Source of the DNA: Saccharopolyspora oryzae
GTDB taxonomy: Bacteria > Actinomycetota > Actinomycetes > Mycobacteriales > Pseudonocardiaceae
Assembly (NCBI RefSeq): GCF_027853915.1
Contig: NZ_JAQGLA010000029.1
Coordinates: forward strand, 1 to 64,000
DNA length: 64,000 nucleotides
Direction: 5' to 3'
The position numbers and the translations under genes were made by a program. Every line of letters begins with the position of its first letter. Position 1 is the first letter of the stretch. Below, one piece after another: positions 43,391-51,345 of the stretch. The notes under the pieces are model-generated. The model had not been told where the DNA came from. It saw only the letters and a program-made list of their open reading frames with translations, and searched no databases.

Positions 43391-44740
43391 TCAGGTCGTC
43401 GGGAACCGCAGCCGGAACAACGCCCCACCACCGGGCGGTGACTCCGCGGTGATGGTGGCGCCGTGCGCGGTGGCCACCTGGTGGACGATGGCCAGGCCGA
43501 GACCGGAGCCGGGCAGCCCGCGAGCGGCGGCGGAGCGGTAGAACCGGTCGAAGACGCGGTCGAGATCGGTTGCCGCGATGCCCGGCCCGCGGTCTCGCAC
43601 GACGAGTTCCCCGCCGTGCAACCGGACCTGGACGGATCCGCCGGCCGGGCTGAACTTCGCCGCGTTGTCCAGCAGGTTCGTCACCGCGCGGGACAGCGTG
43701 CGCGGCACCCCGTCGAGCACGGTCGGTTCGAGGTCGGTTTCGAAGGTGATGCCCGGGTAGCGGTGGCGGGCGCTGGCCGCGCACTGCTCGACGATCCGGT
43801 CCAGCCGGACGTCTTCGGTCTCCTCGGCGGGTGCCTCGTCGCCGCGCGCCAGGTCGATCAGGTCCGTGACGAGCCCGGTCAGCTCGACGGCCTGCGTGCG
43901 CAGCGCCTCGATCGTCGCGGCCCGCTGCTCGGGGCTCAACCGGTCCGCCCGGGTGAGCAGGTCGATGTTGGTGCGCAGACCGGTCAGCGGGGTGCGCAAC
44001 TCGTGCGAGGCGTCGGCGACGAGCTGCCGCTGCGCGGTCAGGGACTCCCGCAACGCGCCCAGCGCTTGCTGGAGTTCGCCGAGCATCGTGTTGAAAGCCG
44101 TTGCCAGCCGGGCGATCTCGTCGTCACCCCGGACCGCTAGGTGCTGCTCGGGGTCTCGGGTCCGGGCCACCCGCTCGGCGGTGGACGTCAGCGCGGCGAC
44201 CGGTTTGAGCCCCGCTCGGGCGACGGCGAACCCGGCGACCGCCGCCAGCACCACTCCGACCGCGCCCGCCGCGAGCAGCGCGAGGCTGATGCGCTGCAGG
44301 CTCTCGTCCGCGCGGTCGGAGCGGACCGCGACCTCGACGGCCTTGCCGGGAGCGAGCGGTGCGGTCAACATCCGCACCGGAAAACCCTCCAGCGACGTGT
44401 CGTTGAAGAACGCCCCGCCGCGCCCAGCGGCGACAGCCAGGGTGCGCTCATCCACCGGCAACGCGCTGTCGCCCTCGACACGGCCGTCCGCGTCCACCTT
44501 CTGCACGCACGCCGGGGCGGCCAGGAACACGCAGGGTCCGGCGGGCGACCACGCCCCGGGCGAGGACTGCTCCAGCCGGACCAGGCGCGCGACCTCCCGG
44601 GTCAACCCGAGGTTCAGCGAGCGGTCCAGTTCGTGCGCCACGATCGCGTACCCGGCCACCGCCATGCCGGCCACCGCCGCGGTCACCGCCAGCGCGGTGG
44701 CGACGGCGATCCGCAGCCGCAGCGGCCACCGGCGCTTCAC
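43391..44740 (-). CDS. Sensor histidine kinase (HAMP, OmpR-system type)
   Basis: A 449-residue membrane kinase. TM1 is about residues 8-30, an extracytoplasmic sensor of about 120 residues follows, and TM2 is near 155-180. It continues with a HAMP linker, the H-box VADASHELRTPLTGLRT (phospho-acceptor His), NLLDNAAKF, VRDRGPGIAA and GSGLGLAIV. The sensor contains a cysteine pair in GPCVFLAAPACVQ that could form a disulphide. The GTG at 44740 overlaps the response-regulator stop (GTGA), so both are translated together. The system resembles MprAB/TcrYX-like pairs, but the signal is not evident. Confidence 0.9.
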   Translation of the reverse strand: MKRRWPLRLRIAVATALAVTAAVAGMAVAGYAIVAHELDRSLNLGLTREVARLVRLEQSSPGAWSPAGPCVFLAAPACVQKVDADGRVEGDSALPVDERTLAVAAGRGGAFFNDTSLEGFPVRMLTAPLAPGKAVEVAVRSDRADESLQRISLALLAAGAVGVVLAAVAGFAVARAGLKPVAALTSTAERVARTRDPEQHLAVRGDDEIARLATAFNTMLGELQQALGALRESLTAQRQLVADASHELRTPLTGLRTNIDLLTRADRLSPEQRAATIEALRTQAVELTGLVTDLIDLARGDEAPAEETEDVRLDRIVEQCAASARHRYPGITFETDLEPTVLDGVPRTLSRAVTNLLDNAAKFSPAGGSVQVRLHGGELVVRDRGPGIAATDLDRVFDRFYRSAAARGLPGSGLGLAIVHQVATAHGATITAESPPGGGALFRLRFPTT

Positions 44741-45435
44741 CGCGCACCGAGCCGGTAGCCGATGCCCCGCACGGTGTGCACGAGCCGGGATTCGCCACCC
44801 GCCTCCAGCTTCCGGCGCAGGTAGCGGACGTAGACCTCCAGGGAGTTCGAGGCCGGGCCGAAGTCGGTGCCCCACACCCGCTCGGTGATCACCTCGCGCG
44901 GCAGCACCTGCTCGGCGTTGCGGACCAGCACTTCCAGCAGCGCGAACTCCGTCCGGCTGAGCTCGACCACCCGGCCCCCGCGCAGCACGAGGTGCGCTGC
45001 GGTGTCCACGGTGAGGTCGGCGACGCGGAGCACCGCGTCGTCCTCGGGGTAGCTGCGCCGCAGCAGCGCTCGCACGCGGGCGAGCAGCTCGTCCAGGTCG
45101 AACGGTTTGACCAGGTAGTCGTCCGCGCCCGCGTCCAGCCCCGCGATCCGGTCGGTCACGGCATCGCGCGCGGTGAGCACCAGGACCGGCGTCCGGTCGC
45201 CGCTCGCGCGCAGCTGGCGGCACAGCGTCAACCCGTCCATGAACGGCATCAGCAGGTCGAGCAGGATCGCGTCCGGTCGCCAGCGGGCGATCTCGGTCAA
45301 TGCCTGCGCGCCGTCACCGGCGGTGCTGGTCTCGTAGCCCTCGCTCCGCAGACCGAGCACCACCGCGTCCCGCACCGACGACTCGTCCTCGACAACCAGA
45401 ATCCGCACCGCACCAGCATGCAAGTTCTCATCCAA
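44737..45435 (-). CDS. OmpR/PhoB-family response regulator
   Basis: A 232-residue regulator. The receiver domain has VVEDESS, the phospho-acceptor aspartate in ILLDLLMPFMDG and the lysine of VKPFDLDEL. The C-terminal winged helix includes VVELSRTEFALLEVLVRN and GTDFGPASNSLEVYVRYLRRKLE. An ATG at 45435 is reported; the GTG at 45408, giving the usual MRILVVEDE beginning, may be the true start, because the direct repeat at 45426-45442 covers the ATG. It is the first gene of the two-component operon and is divergent from the phosphatase-family gene. Confidence 0.9.
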   Translation of the reverse strand: MDENLHAGAVRILVVEDESSVRDAVVLGLRSEGYETSTAGDGAQALTEIARWRPDAILLDLLMPFMDGLTLCRQLRASGDRTPVLVLTARDAVTDRIAGLDAGADDYLVKPFDLDELLARVRALLRRSYPEDDAVLRVADLTVDTAAHLVLRGGRVVELSRTEFALLEVLVRNAEQVLPREVITERVWGTDFGPASNSLEVYVRYLRRKLEAGGESRLVHTVRGIGYRLGAR

Positions 45436-45442
45436 CTCTCAT
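45426..45442. promoter_or_regulatory. Direct TCTCAT repeat, candidate response-regulator box
   Basis: TCTCAT occurs at 45426-45431 and again at 45437-45442, exactly 11 bases apart, as expected for tandem binding of an OmpR-type dimer. It lies in the gap shared with the gene at 45518. Confidence 0.55.
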
Positions 45443-45517
45443 CTCGGGCGTCGAACCTGCCGGTGTGAACGTGACCAAGATGATTCCGCCGGCTGCCCGG
45501 CAGACTGCGAGCCGGCG

Positions 45518-46405
45518 ATGCGGGTGACGGTTCTGATCGGTTGCGGGGTGCTCACCCTGCTGCTCGGTGCGCACGAGCTGGTGCCCGACATCAGCGGCGC
45601 AGGCACCCTGCTCGACAGCGCGGCGCCGTGGCTCGGCCTGCTCATCCCGGTTCTCGTGGTGCTGGGGCTGGTCGGCAGGACGCGCGCCACTGCAGCCGTG
45701 CTGGTCCCGGCAGCGGTGTGGTGCGCGGCGTTCGGCGCCGCCCTGCTCCCGCAGGCATCGGCGTCCGGCGACCTCCGGGTGGCCAGCCAGAACATGTTCG
45801 CGGCCAACGAGAACCCGGCGGCGACGGCCGCGGACCTGGCGGCGACCGGCGCGGACGTGATCGGGGTGCAGGAGCTGACCGGGCCGGCGCGCTCGGCCGT
45901 GCGGGAAGCCCTCGGCGCGGACTACCGGCACCACGAGGTGCTGGGCACGGTCGGGGTGTGGAGCAGGTATCCGATCGAGGAGGCCGAGCCGGTGGACCTG
46001 GGGATGGGGTGGACCCGTGCACTGCGGGCGCGGATCCGCACCCCGAGCGGCCCGATCGAGGTGTACGTGGCGCACCTGCCGTCGCTGCGCCCGGACTCGG
46101 TCGCCGAGCGCAACCGGGGCTTGGCCGAGCTGCGCACCGCGCTCGTCGCGGACCGGTCGGACCGGGTGCTCGTGCTCGCGGATCTGAACACGGCGAGCAC
46201 CGACCGCGAGATGGGGCCGCTGCTGCGGACTTTCGGCGAAGCCGAACCCGCGGGCTTCGGCTTCACCTGGCCGGCGGCCGTTCCGCTGGTCCGCCTGGAC
46301 CACGTGCTCCACCGGGGCATCACGCCCACCGGTGCTGAGGTGGTCGAGACCCGGGGGAGCGACCACCGCGCCGTGCTCGCCGACTTCGCGTTCGACCGCG
46401 CGTGA
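45518..46405 (+). CDS. Membrane-anchored endonuclease/exonuclease/phosphatase-family protein
   Basis: A 295-residue protein with three hydrophobic segments (about 3-20, 35-52 and 58-76) followed by an EEP domain probably facing outward. Catalytic elements are present: SQNMFAAN, the metal glutamate of GVQELTG, the histidine in VAHLPSLR, VLADLNTAS, and the terminal RLDHVL and GSDHRAV. The family includes DNases and phosphodiesterases acting on lipids or sugar phosphates. Only weak ribosome-site similarity is seen. It shares its promoter region with the two-component operon and may be a target of it. Confidence 0.85.
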   Translation: MRVTVLIGCGVLTLLLGAHELVPDISGAGTLLDSAAPWLGLLIPVLVVLGLVGRTRATAAVLVPAAVWCAAFGAALLPQASASGDLRVASQNMFAANENPAATAADLAATGADVIGVQELTGPARSAVREALGADYRHHEVLGTVGVWSRYPIEEAEPVDLGMGWTRALRARIRTPSGPIEVYVAHLPSLRPDSVAERNRGLAELRTALVADRSDRVLVLADLNTASTDREMGPLLRTFGEAEPAGFGFTWPAAVPLVRLDHVLHRGITPTGAEVVETRGSDHRAVLADFAFDRA

Positions 46406-46432
46406 CGGCCCGCCGTTCGGGTGCTGTTCGGC

Positions 46433-46469
46433 GGATTCCGGTCGGGTGGCCGGAATCCGGCACTAGCGT
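46433..46469 (+). promoter_or_regulatory. Hairpin and -10 element between phosphatase-family and secreted-protein genes
   Basis: GGATTCCGG (46433-46441) and CCGGAATCC (46450-46458) form a 9-bp stem with an eight-base loop that may terminate the upstream gene. TAGCGT at 46464-46469 is a -10-like element about 27 bases before the ATG at 46496. Confidence 0.45.
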
Positions 46470-46495
46470 GGGCGCTTCTCACCAGGAGGTGTTCG

Positions 46496-46999
46496 ATGCG
46501 GAACATCAGGATCGCTGGGTTGTCCGCGGCCGCGTTGGTGGCGTTCGCGGGCAGCGCCGCTGCCGAGGAGCCGGGGGAGTGGGTGCCCGCGCCGTCCAAG
46601 CCGTCCACCGTGCCGGCCGGGGCCAGGTGCACTTTCGGCGTGCACATCGAACAGGTGGTGGACGAGGTCGTCAAACGGGTCGTCGAGACCTACCCGGACG
46701 GCTTGGTGAAGCGCGAGGAGTACAAGGGGGCGCTCATCGACCGGGTCACCAACGTCGACACCGGTGCGAGCGTCGAGGCGAACGCCAGCGCCCACGCGTT
46801 CCTGACCTACCAGCCCGATGGCGTGGTCACCTGGGACTGGAGCGGGCCGGTCCTGATGGGCTTCGGCCCCGGCCAGAGCAACCACGAAGCGGGCCTCTAC
46901 CTGCTCACCGGCGAGTACACGGTCGACATCTCCGACGACTACCGCCTGGTCCGCCGAGCCGACGGCGAGGAGCGCGATCTCTGCGCAGAACTCTCTTGA
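46496..46999 (+). CDS. Small exported protein, function unknown
   Basis: A 167-residue protein with a clear signal peptide (MRNIRIAGLSAAALVAFAGS, cleavage near AAA-EE, residue 23-24). The mature part is rich in beta structure (CTFGVHIEQVVDEVVKRVVE, HAFLTYQPDGVVTWDWSGPV) and has two cysteines, one near each end, that could bridge. No lipobox or anchoring motif is seen. I do not recognise a characterised family. The ATG at 46496 follows AGGAGG, and a promoter-like TAGCGT lies upstream. Confidence 0.78.
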   Translation: MRNIRIAGLSAAALVAFAGSAAAEEPGEWVPAPSKPSTVPAGARCTFGVHIEQVVDEVVKRVVETYPDGLVKREEYKGALIDRVTNVDTGASVEANASAHAFLTYQPDGVVTWDWSGPVLMGFGPGQSNHEAGLYLLTGEYTVDISDDYRLVRRADGEERDLCAELS

Positions 47000-47009
47000 C
47001 CACCGCAGG

Positions 47010-47018
47010 TGCTAGTGT
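47010..47018 (+). promoter_or_regulatory. Extended -10 promoter for the leaderless uORF
   Basis: TGC-TAGTGT is an extended -10 (TGnTAnnnT). Its last base is seven positions from 47025, so transcription should start at or next to the ATG at 47026. Confidence 0.55.
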
Positions 47019-47025
47019 TCTGCAC

Positions 47026-47070
47026 ATGGGTTTTCCAGTCGTCTACGCCCGCGTCCGGATTTCGGCCTGA
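47026..47070 (+). CDS. Leaderless 14-codon upstream ORF (candidate leader peptide)
   Basis: ATG to TGA encodes MGFPVVYARVRISA. The start lies right at the expected transcription start, so it should be read as a leaderless mRNA. The stop codon sits in the loop of a small hairpin (CGGCC / GGCCG, 47063-47075), and two further hairpins follow before the hydrolase ATG: CGGTGCC/GGCACCG (47105-47125) and GACGC-TTCG-GCGTC (47133-47146). The Arg-Val-Arg near the end resembles the +X+ motif of macrolide-responsive leader peptides. Regulation of the downstream gene is an inference. Confidence 0.45.
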   Translation: MGFPVVYARVRISA

Positions 47071-47167
47071 GGCCGCGGTTTCCGCGCGCCCCCGATTCCG
47101 TTCCCGGTGCCCGCTGATGGCACCGCGCACCTGACGCTTCGGCGTCCGACCGGGAGTACGACAACCC

Positions 47168-48016
47168 ATGAACACCACTTTCGTCCTAGTCCACGGCGCG
47201 TCCAGCAACGCCCAGAGCTGGGTGCCGCTGCAGCAGGAGCTCGCGCTGCTGGGACACCGCTCGCTGGCCGTCGACCTGCCGGGCCACGGCGCGACGCGGC
47301 AGCCCGCCGCCTACTACCGGAATCCGCAGGACCTCGCCGAACTGGCCACCGCCCCGTCGCCGATGGCCGGAATCGACCTCACCGACAACGTTGAGCACGT
47401 CGTGGGCGCGGTGCGCCGGGTCGCTGAGCACGGTCCGGTCGTCCTCGTCGGTTCCAGCATGGGTGGCGTGACGATCAGCGCCGTCGGCAACGAGATTCCC
47501 GGCCTGCTGGACCGGATCGTCTACCTGTCCGCGTGGTGCAGCGCCAACATCCGCACCATGGCCGAGCTCAGCATGTCGCCCGAACACGCCACGAACCTGC
47601 TCGACGAAGCGGTGCTGCCAGCGATGATCGGCGACCCGGAGACGCTGGGAGCACCCCGGATCAACTGGCGCGGCGTGGACGGCGACCTGTTCGCCCAGCT
47701 GAAAGCGGCGATGCTGGCGGACGGAACCGACGAGGAGTTCCGAGCCCTCCTCAACACCCTCGACCCGGACGAGACGATGGCCCCCGCGATGGCCGACTCC
47801 CAGCTCCGAGCCGAAACCTGGGGCCGAATCCCGCACTCCTACATCCGCTTCACCGAAGACCAGTGCATCCCGATCGCCATGCAAGACCGGATGATCGCCG
47901 AAGCGGACGCCCTGACCCCGGACAACCGCTTCGACGTCCACTCGATCGACGGCAGCCACATCTGCTACTTCAACCGAGCCGAAGAAGTCGCAACCATCCT
48001 GGCCCGACTGGCGTAA
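47168..48016 (+). CDS. Alpha/beta hydrolase downstream of leader ORF
   Basis: A 282-residue alpha/beta hydrolase of the small-esterase type. FVLVHGASSNAQSW is the oxyanion strand, VDLPGHGATRQPAAY follows, LVGSSMGGVTISAVG is the nucleophile elbow (serine near residue 98), YIRFTEDQCIPIAMQ precedes the acid and IDGSHICYF holds the histidine. The pattern is close to plant methyl-esterase/hydroxynitrile-lyase-like proteins found in actinobacteria. No ribosome site other than CGGGAG is visible ahead of the ATG. The preceding 168-bp region carries a probable leader peptide and hairpins. Confidence 0.85.
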   Translation: MNTTFVLVHGASSNAQSWVPLQQELALLGHRSLAVDLPGHGATRQPAAYYRNPQDLAELATAPSPMAGIDLTDNVEHVVGAVRRVAEHGPVVLVGSSMGGVTISAVGNEIPGLLDRIVYLSAWCSANIRTMAELSMSPEHATNLLDEAVLPAMIGDPETLGAPRINWRGVDGDLFAQLKAAMLADGTDEEFRALLNTLDPDETMAPAMADSQLRAETWGRIPHSYIRFTEDQCIPIAMQDRMIAEADALTPDNRFDVHSIDGSHICYFNRAEEVATILARLA

Positions 48017-48019
48017 TGG

Positions 48020-48049
48020 CTCCTCCCGAGCGTCAGTGACGCGGAGGAG
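48020..48049 (+). terminator. First of two hairpins after hydrolase
   Basis: CTCCTCC with GGAGGAG and GCGTCA with TGACGC form a 13-bp stem with a three-base bulge and a one-base loop right after the stop codon. Confidence 0.5.
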
Positions 48050-48059
48050 GCTGAAAACG

Positions 48060-48100
48060 CCGAGTGGCGCCCCGGGAAAGTCGGGGCGCCACTCGGGTTT
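48060..48100. terminator. Bidirectional terminator between hydrolase and pgl
   Basis: A perfect 15-bp stem (48060-48074 with 48082-48096) and seven-base loop are preceded by AAAA and followed by GTTTT. It ends the hydrolase transcript and, in the other direction, the pentose-phosphate operon. Confidence 0.88.
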
Positions 48101-48104
48101 TGGG

Positions 48105-48863
48105 TCAGCTTCCGGTGAGGAGCTGGGTTGCTGCCGTTGTGTCCAGGAGCCAGAGGGTTCGGTTTCTGCCCCGGGCTCCTGCTGCCGGGATGTCCACCGG
48201 CTTCGCTCCGCCCAGGGCCGCTGCCACCGCTTCGGCCTTGGCCGCGCCGGTGGTCATCAGCCAGACCTGCGAGGCCGCCTGGATCGCCGGCAGCGTCAGG
48301 GAGATCCGCGTCGGCGGCGGCTTCGGGCAGTCGTGCACGCCCACCACCGTCCGCTCGGTCTCCTCGACGTACGGCGTGTCCGGGAACAGCGACGCCGTGT
48401 GGCCCTCCTCGCCGACGCCCAGCAGCAGGACGTCGAAGTGGGGCACCGCGATGTCGGTGGCCGAGGCCGCCGTGGTCGCCAGGACCTCCGCGTAGTGCGC
48501 CGCGGCGGCATCCGCGTCCGCGCCGAACTTGCCGTCCGAGGCGGCCATCGGGTGCACCCGCTCCGGGTCCACCGCGACGTGGTCCAGCAGCGCCTGCCGG
48601 GCCTGGGTCTCGTTGCGCTCCGGGTCGCCGTCCGGCAGGAACCGCTCGTCGCCCCAGTAGAAGTCCACGTTGGACCAGTCCACCGCGTCGCGGGCGGGGG
48701 AGCGGCGGACCTGCTCGAGCACGCCGATGCCGGTGCGGCCGCCGGTGAGCACCACCGACGCCACCCCGTGCGCGGCCTGGGCGTCGACCAGCGCGGTGAT
48801 CAACCGCGCGGCCGCCGCCGCGGCCAGCAGCTCGCCCGACCCGTGCACCACGACCTGGCTCAT
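48105..48863 (-). CDS. pgl: 6-phosphogluconolactonase
   Basis: A 252-residue lactonase (DevB type) hydrolysing 6-phosphogluconolactone in the oxidative pentose-phosphate route. VVLTGGRTGIGVLEQV is the phosphate-binding loop, FYWGDERFLPDGDPERN the characteristic active-site segment, and LLLGVGEEGHTASLFP the third conserved block. The ATG at 48863 overlaps the opcA stop. It is the last gene of the six-gene minus-strand operon and ends at a strong terminator. Confidence 0.95.
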   Translation of the reverse strand: MSQVVVHGSGELLAAAAAARLITALVDAQAAHGVASVVLTGGRTGIGVLEQVRRSPARDAVDWSNVDFYWGDERFLPDGDPERNETQARQALLDHVAVDPERVHPMAASDGKFGADADAAAAHYAEVLATTAASATDIAVPHFDVLLLGVGEEGHTASLFPDTPYVEETERTVVGVHDCPKPPPTRISLTLPAIQAASQVWLMTTGAAKAEAVAAALGGAKPVDIPAAGARGRNRTLWLLDTTAATQLLTGS

Positions 48864-49810
48864 GAGTCCTCCGCCTGCGCCGGTGCCTCCTCGTCGCGGA
48901 CGATCTTGTCCAGGCCTTCGAGGGTGGCCTCGTAGATCTCGTCCGGGTCGAGGCGGCGCAGCTCCTCGGTGAGGCAGTCGCGGACCTCGCGGCGGTGCAA
49001 CGACACCCGGCGGTCCGGCTGACCCGGCTGGGTCAGCGTGCCCACCTTGCCGTCCGGGCGGACGATCTCCACGTTGCCCGACGGGCGCTCGAGCACCGCC
49101 GAGACGATGCCCGGCCCGCGCGGGTGCTCCAGCCGGCGCACCGGGATGTCCAGGTAGCTGGCCAGCCACGCGGCCAGCAGATCCGTCGACGGGGAATCCG
49201 CCGCACCGGTCACCGTGGCCGACGTGACGGCCTCGTGCGGCGGCAGGTCCATCGCCGCCGCCAGCATCGCGCGCCACGAGGTCAACCGGGTCCAGGCCAG
49301 ATCGGTGTCCCCGTCCGCGTAGGAGCGCAAGCGCTTCTGCAGCGACGCGATCGGGTCCGCCTCGTTGGCCGCATCGGTGATGCGCCGGTGCGACAGCGCG
49401 CCGATCGGGTCCTTCGCCGGGTTGTCCGGGGCGTCGGTCGGCCACCACGCCACCACCGGCGCGTCCGGCAGCAGCAGCGGGACGACCGAACCAGCGCCCT
49501 CGTCGGCCAGCGGCCCGTACAGGCGCAGCACGACCACCTCGGACGCGCCCGCGTCACCGCCGATGCGGATCTGGGCGTCCAGCCGCGGCGCGGCCTGCCG
49601 CGCCCCGCTGGCCACCACGATCACCCGGCACGGGTGCTCCCGGCTGGCGTCGTTGGCGGCCTGGATGGCCTTCTCCACCTCGGTGCCGTCGCCGGTGACG
49701 ACCACCAGCGTCAGCACCCGGCCCAACGCGACCGCGCCACCGGTCTCGCGCAGCTCCACCAGCTTCTTGTTGACCTGAGAGGTCGTGGTGGACGGCAGAT
49801 CGATGATCAC
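48860..49810 (-). CDS. opcA: OpcA, assembly/activator protein of glucose-6-phosphate dehydrogenase
   Basis: A 316-residue OpcA. In actinobacteria and cyanobacteria it supports oligomerisation or redox control of Zwf. Typical segments are RVLTLVVVTGDGTEVEKAIQ, CRVIVVASG and VPLLLPDAPVVAWWPTDAPD, with a C-terminal block VRRLEHPRGPGI. The GTG start overlaps the zwf stop and its stop overlaps pgl, in line with one co-translated unit zwf-opcA-pgl. Confidence 0.94.
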   Translation of the reverse strand: MIIDLPSTTTSQVNKKLVELRETGGAVALGRVLTLVVVTGDGTEVEKAIQAANDASREHPCRVIVVASGARQAAPRLDAQIRIGGDAGASEVVVLRLYGPLADEGAGSVVPLLLPDAPVVAWWPTDAPDNPAKDPIGALSHRRITDAANEADPIASLQKRLRSYADGDTDLAWTRLTSWRAMLAAAMDLPPHEAVTSATVTGAADSPSTDLLAAWLASYLDIPVRRLEHPRGPGIVSAVLERPSGNVEIVRPDGKVGTLTQPGQPDRRVSLHRREVRDCLTEELRRLDPDEIYEATLEGLDKIVRDEEAPAQAEDS

Positions 49811-51345
49811 GGTCGCCTCCAGACGCGTCCGGTGCGGGCCAGCACTTCGTCCGCCGACGGCGGACCCCAGGTGCCCGCCTTGTAGGGCTCGGGCTTGCCG
49901 CGCGCGGCCCAGTGGTCGAGCACCGGGTCGAGGATCTTCCAGGACAGTTCGACTTCTTCGTTGACCGGGAACAGCGACGGCTCGCCCAGCAGCACGTCCA
50001 GGATCAGCCGCTCGTAGGCCTCCGGCGAGGACTCGGTGAAGGCGTGCCCGTAACCGAAGTCCATGGTCACGTCGCGCACCTCCATCGAAGTGCCCGGCAC
50101 CTTCGCGCCGAAGCGCATCGTCACGCCCTCGTCCGGCTGCACCCGGATCACCAGGGCGTTCTGCCCCAGCTCCTCGGTCATCGTGCTGTCGAACGGCAGG
50201 TGCGGGGCGCGCTTGAACACCACCGCGATCTCGGTGACCCGGCGGCCCAGCCGCTTGCCGGTGCGCAGGTAGAACGGCACCCCGGCCCAGCGGCGGCTCT
50301 CCACCTCGAGGGTGATCGCCGCGTAGGTCTCGGTGATCGAGTCGGCGGCGAACCCGCCCTCCTCGTGCAGCCCCGGCACCAGCGAACCGCCCTGCCAGCC
50401 ACCGGTGTACTGGCCGCGCGCGGTGGTCTGGTCGAACGGGCCGACCGGCTTGGTCGCCGACAGCACCTTGACCTTCTCCGCGCGCAGGTCCTGCGGCGAG
50501 AAGGAGACCGGCTCCTCCATCGCGGTCAGCGCCATCAGCTGCAGCAGGTGGTTCTGGATGACGTCGCGGGCCGCGCCGATGCCGTCGTAGTAGCCCGCGC
50601 GACCGCCCAGGCCGATGTCCTCGGCCATGGTGATCTGCACGTGGTCGACGTAGTGCGAGTTCCAGATCGGCTCGAACAGCTGGTTGGCGAAGCGCAGCGC
50701 CAGGATGTTCTGCACCGTCTCCTTGCCGAGGTAGTGGTCGATGCGGAACACCGAGTCCTCGGGGAACACCTCGTTGACGATGCGGTTGAGGTGCTGCGCG
50801 CTGTCCAGGTCGTGGCCGAACGGCTTCTCGATGACCACCCGCCGCCAGGCGTCGTCGGTGTGGTCGGTCAGCCCGGAGCGGGACAGCTGCTTGAGCACCG
50901 TCGGGAACGCCGACGGCGGCACCGACAGGTAGAACGCGTGGTTGCCGCCCGTGCCGCGCTCGGCGTCGAGGTGCTTGACGGTGTCGGCGAGCCGGTCGAA
51001 CGCCTCGTCGTCGTCGAAGGAACCCGGCACGAACCGGATGCCCTCGGCCAGCCGGTCCCAGACGCTCTGGTGGAACGGCGTCCGCGCGTGCTCCTTGACC
51101 GCGTCGTAGACGACCTGGCCGAAGTCCTGGTCGGCCCAGTCGCGGCGGGCGAAGCCGGTCAGCGCGAAGCCCGGCGGCAGCAGGCCCCGGTTGGCCAGGT
51201 CGTAGATCGCCGGCATCAGCTTCTTGCGGGACAGGTCACCGGTCACGCCGAAGATCGTCAGACCGCACGGTCCGGCGATCCGGGGCAGCCGCTTGTCCCG
51301 CGGATCCCGCAGCGGGTTCTGCCACTGCTGGTTGGGCGGGGTCAC
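49807..51345 (-). CDS. zwf: Glucose-6-phosphate 1-dehydrogenase
   Basis: A 512-residue enzyme making NADPH and 6-phosphogluconolactone. The nucleotide-binding IFGVTGDLSRKKLMPAIYDL lies at about 30-50, VVIEKPFGHDL follows, and the active-site RIDHYLGKETVQN is near residue 195. The C-terminal domain is normal in length. The GTG at 51345 overlaps the pgi stop. Only one zwf is in the window, so allosteric or redox control would have to pass through this copy and OpcA. Confidence 0.96.
   Translation of the reverse strand: MTPPNQQWQNPLRDPRDKRLPRIAGPCGLTIFGVTGDLSRKKLMPAIYDLANRGLLPPGFALTGFARRDWADQDFGQVVYDAVKEHARTPFHQSVWDRLAEGIRFVPGSFDDDEAFDRLADTVKHLDAERGTGGNHAFYLSVPPSAFPTVLKQLSRSGLTDHTDDAWRRVVIEKPFGHDLDSAQHLNRIVNEVFPEDSVFRIDHYLGKETVQNILALRFANQLFEPIWNSHYVDHVQITMAEDIGLGGRAGYYDGIGAARDVIQNHLLQLMALTAMEEPVSFSPQDLRAEKVKVLSATKPVGPFDQTTARGQYTGGWQGGSLVPGLHEEGGFAADSITETYAAITLEVESRRWAGVPFYLRTGKRLGRRVTEIAVVFKRAPHLPFDSTMTEELGQNALVIRVQPDEGVTMRFGAKVPGTSMEVRDVTMDFGYGHAFTESSPEAYERLILDVLLGEPSLFPVNEEVELSWKILDPVLDHWAARGKPEPYKAGTWGPPSADEVLARTGRVWRRP

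Noticed and set aside
43391-45223. Apparent 610-residue kinase
   Set aside because: The first 160 residues are an out-of-frame reading of the response regulator; the kinase starts at GTG 44740.
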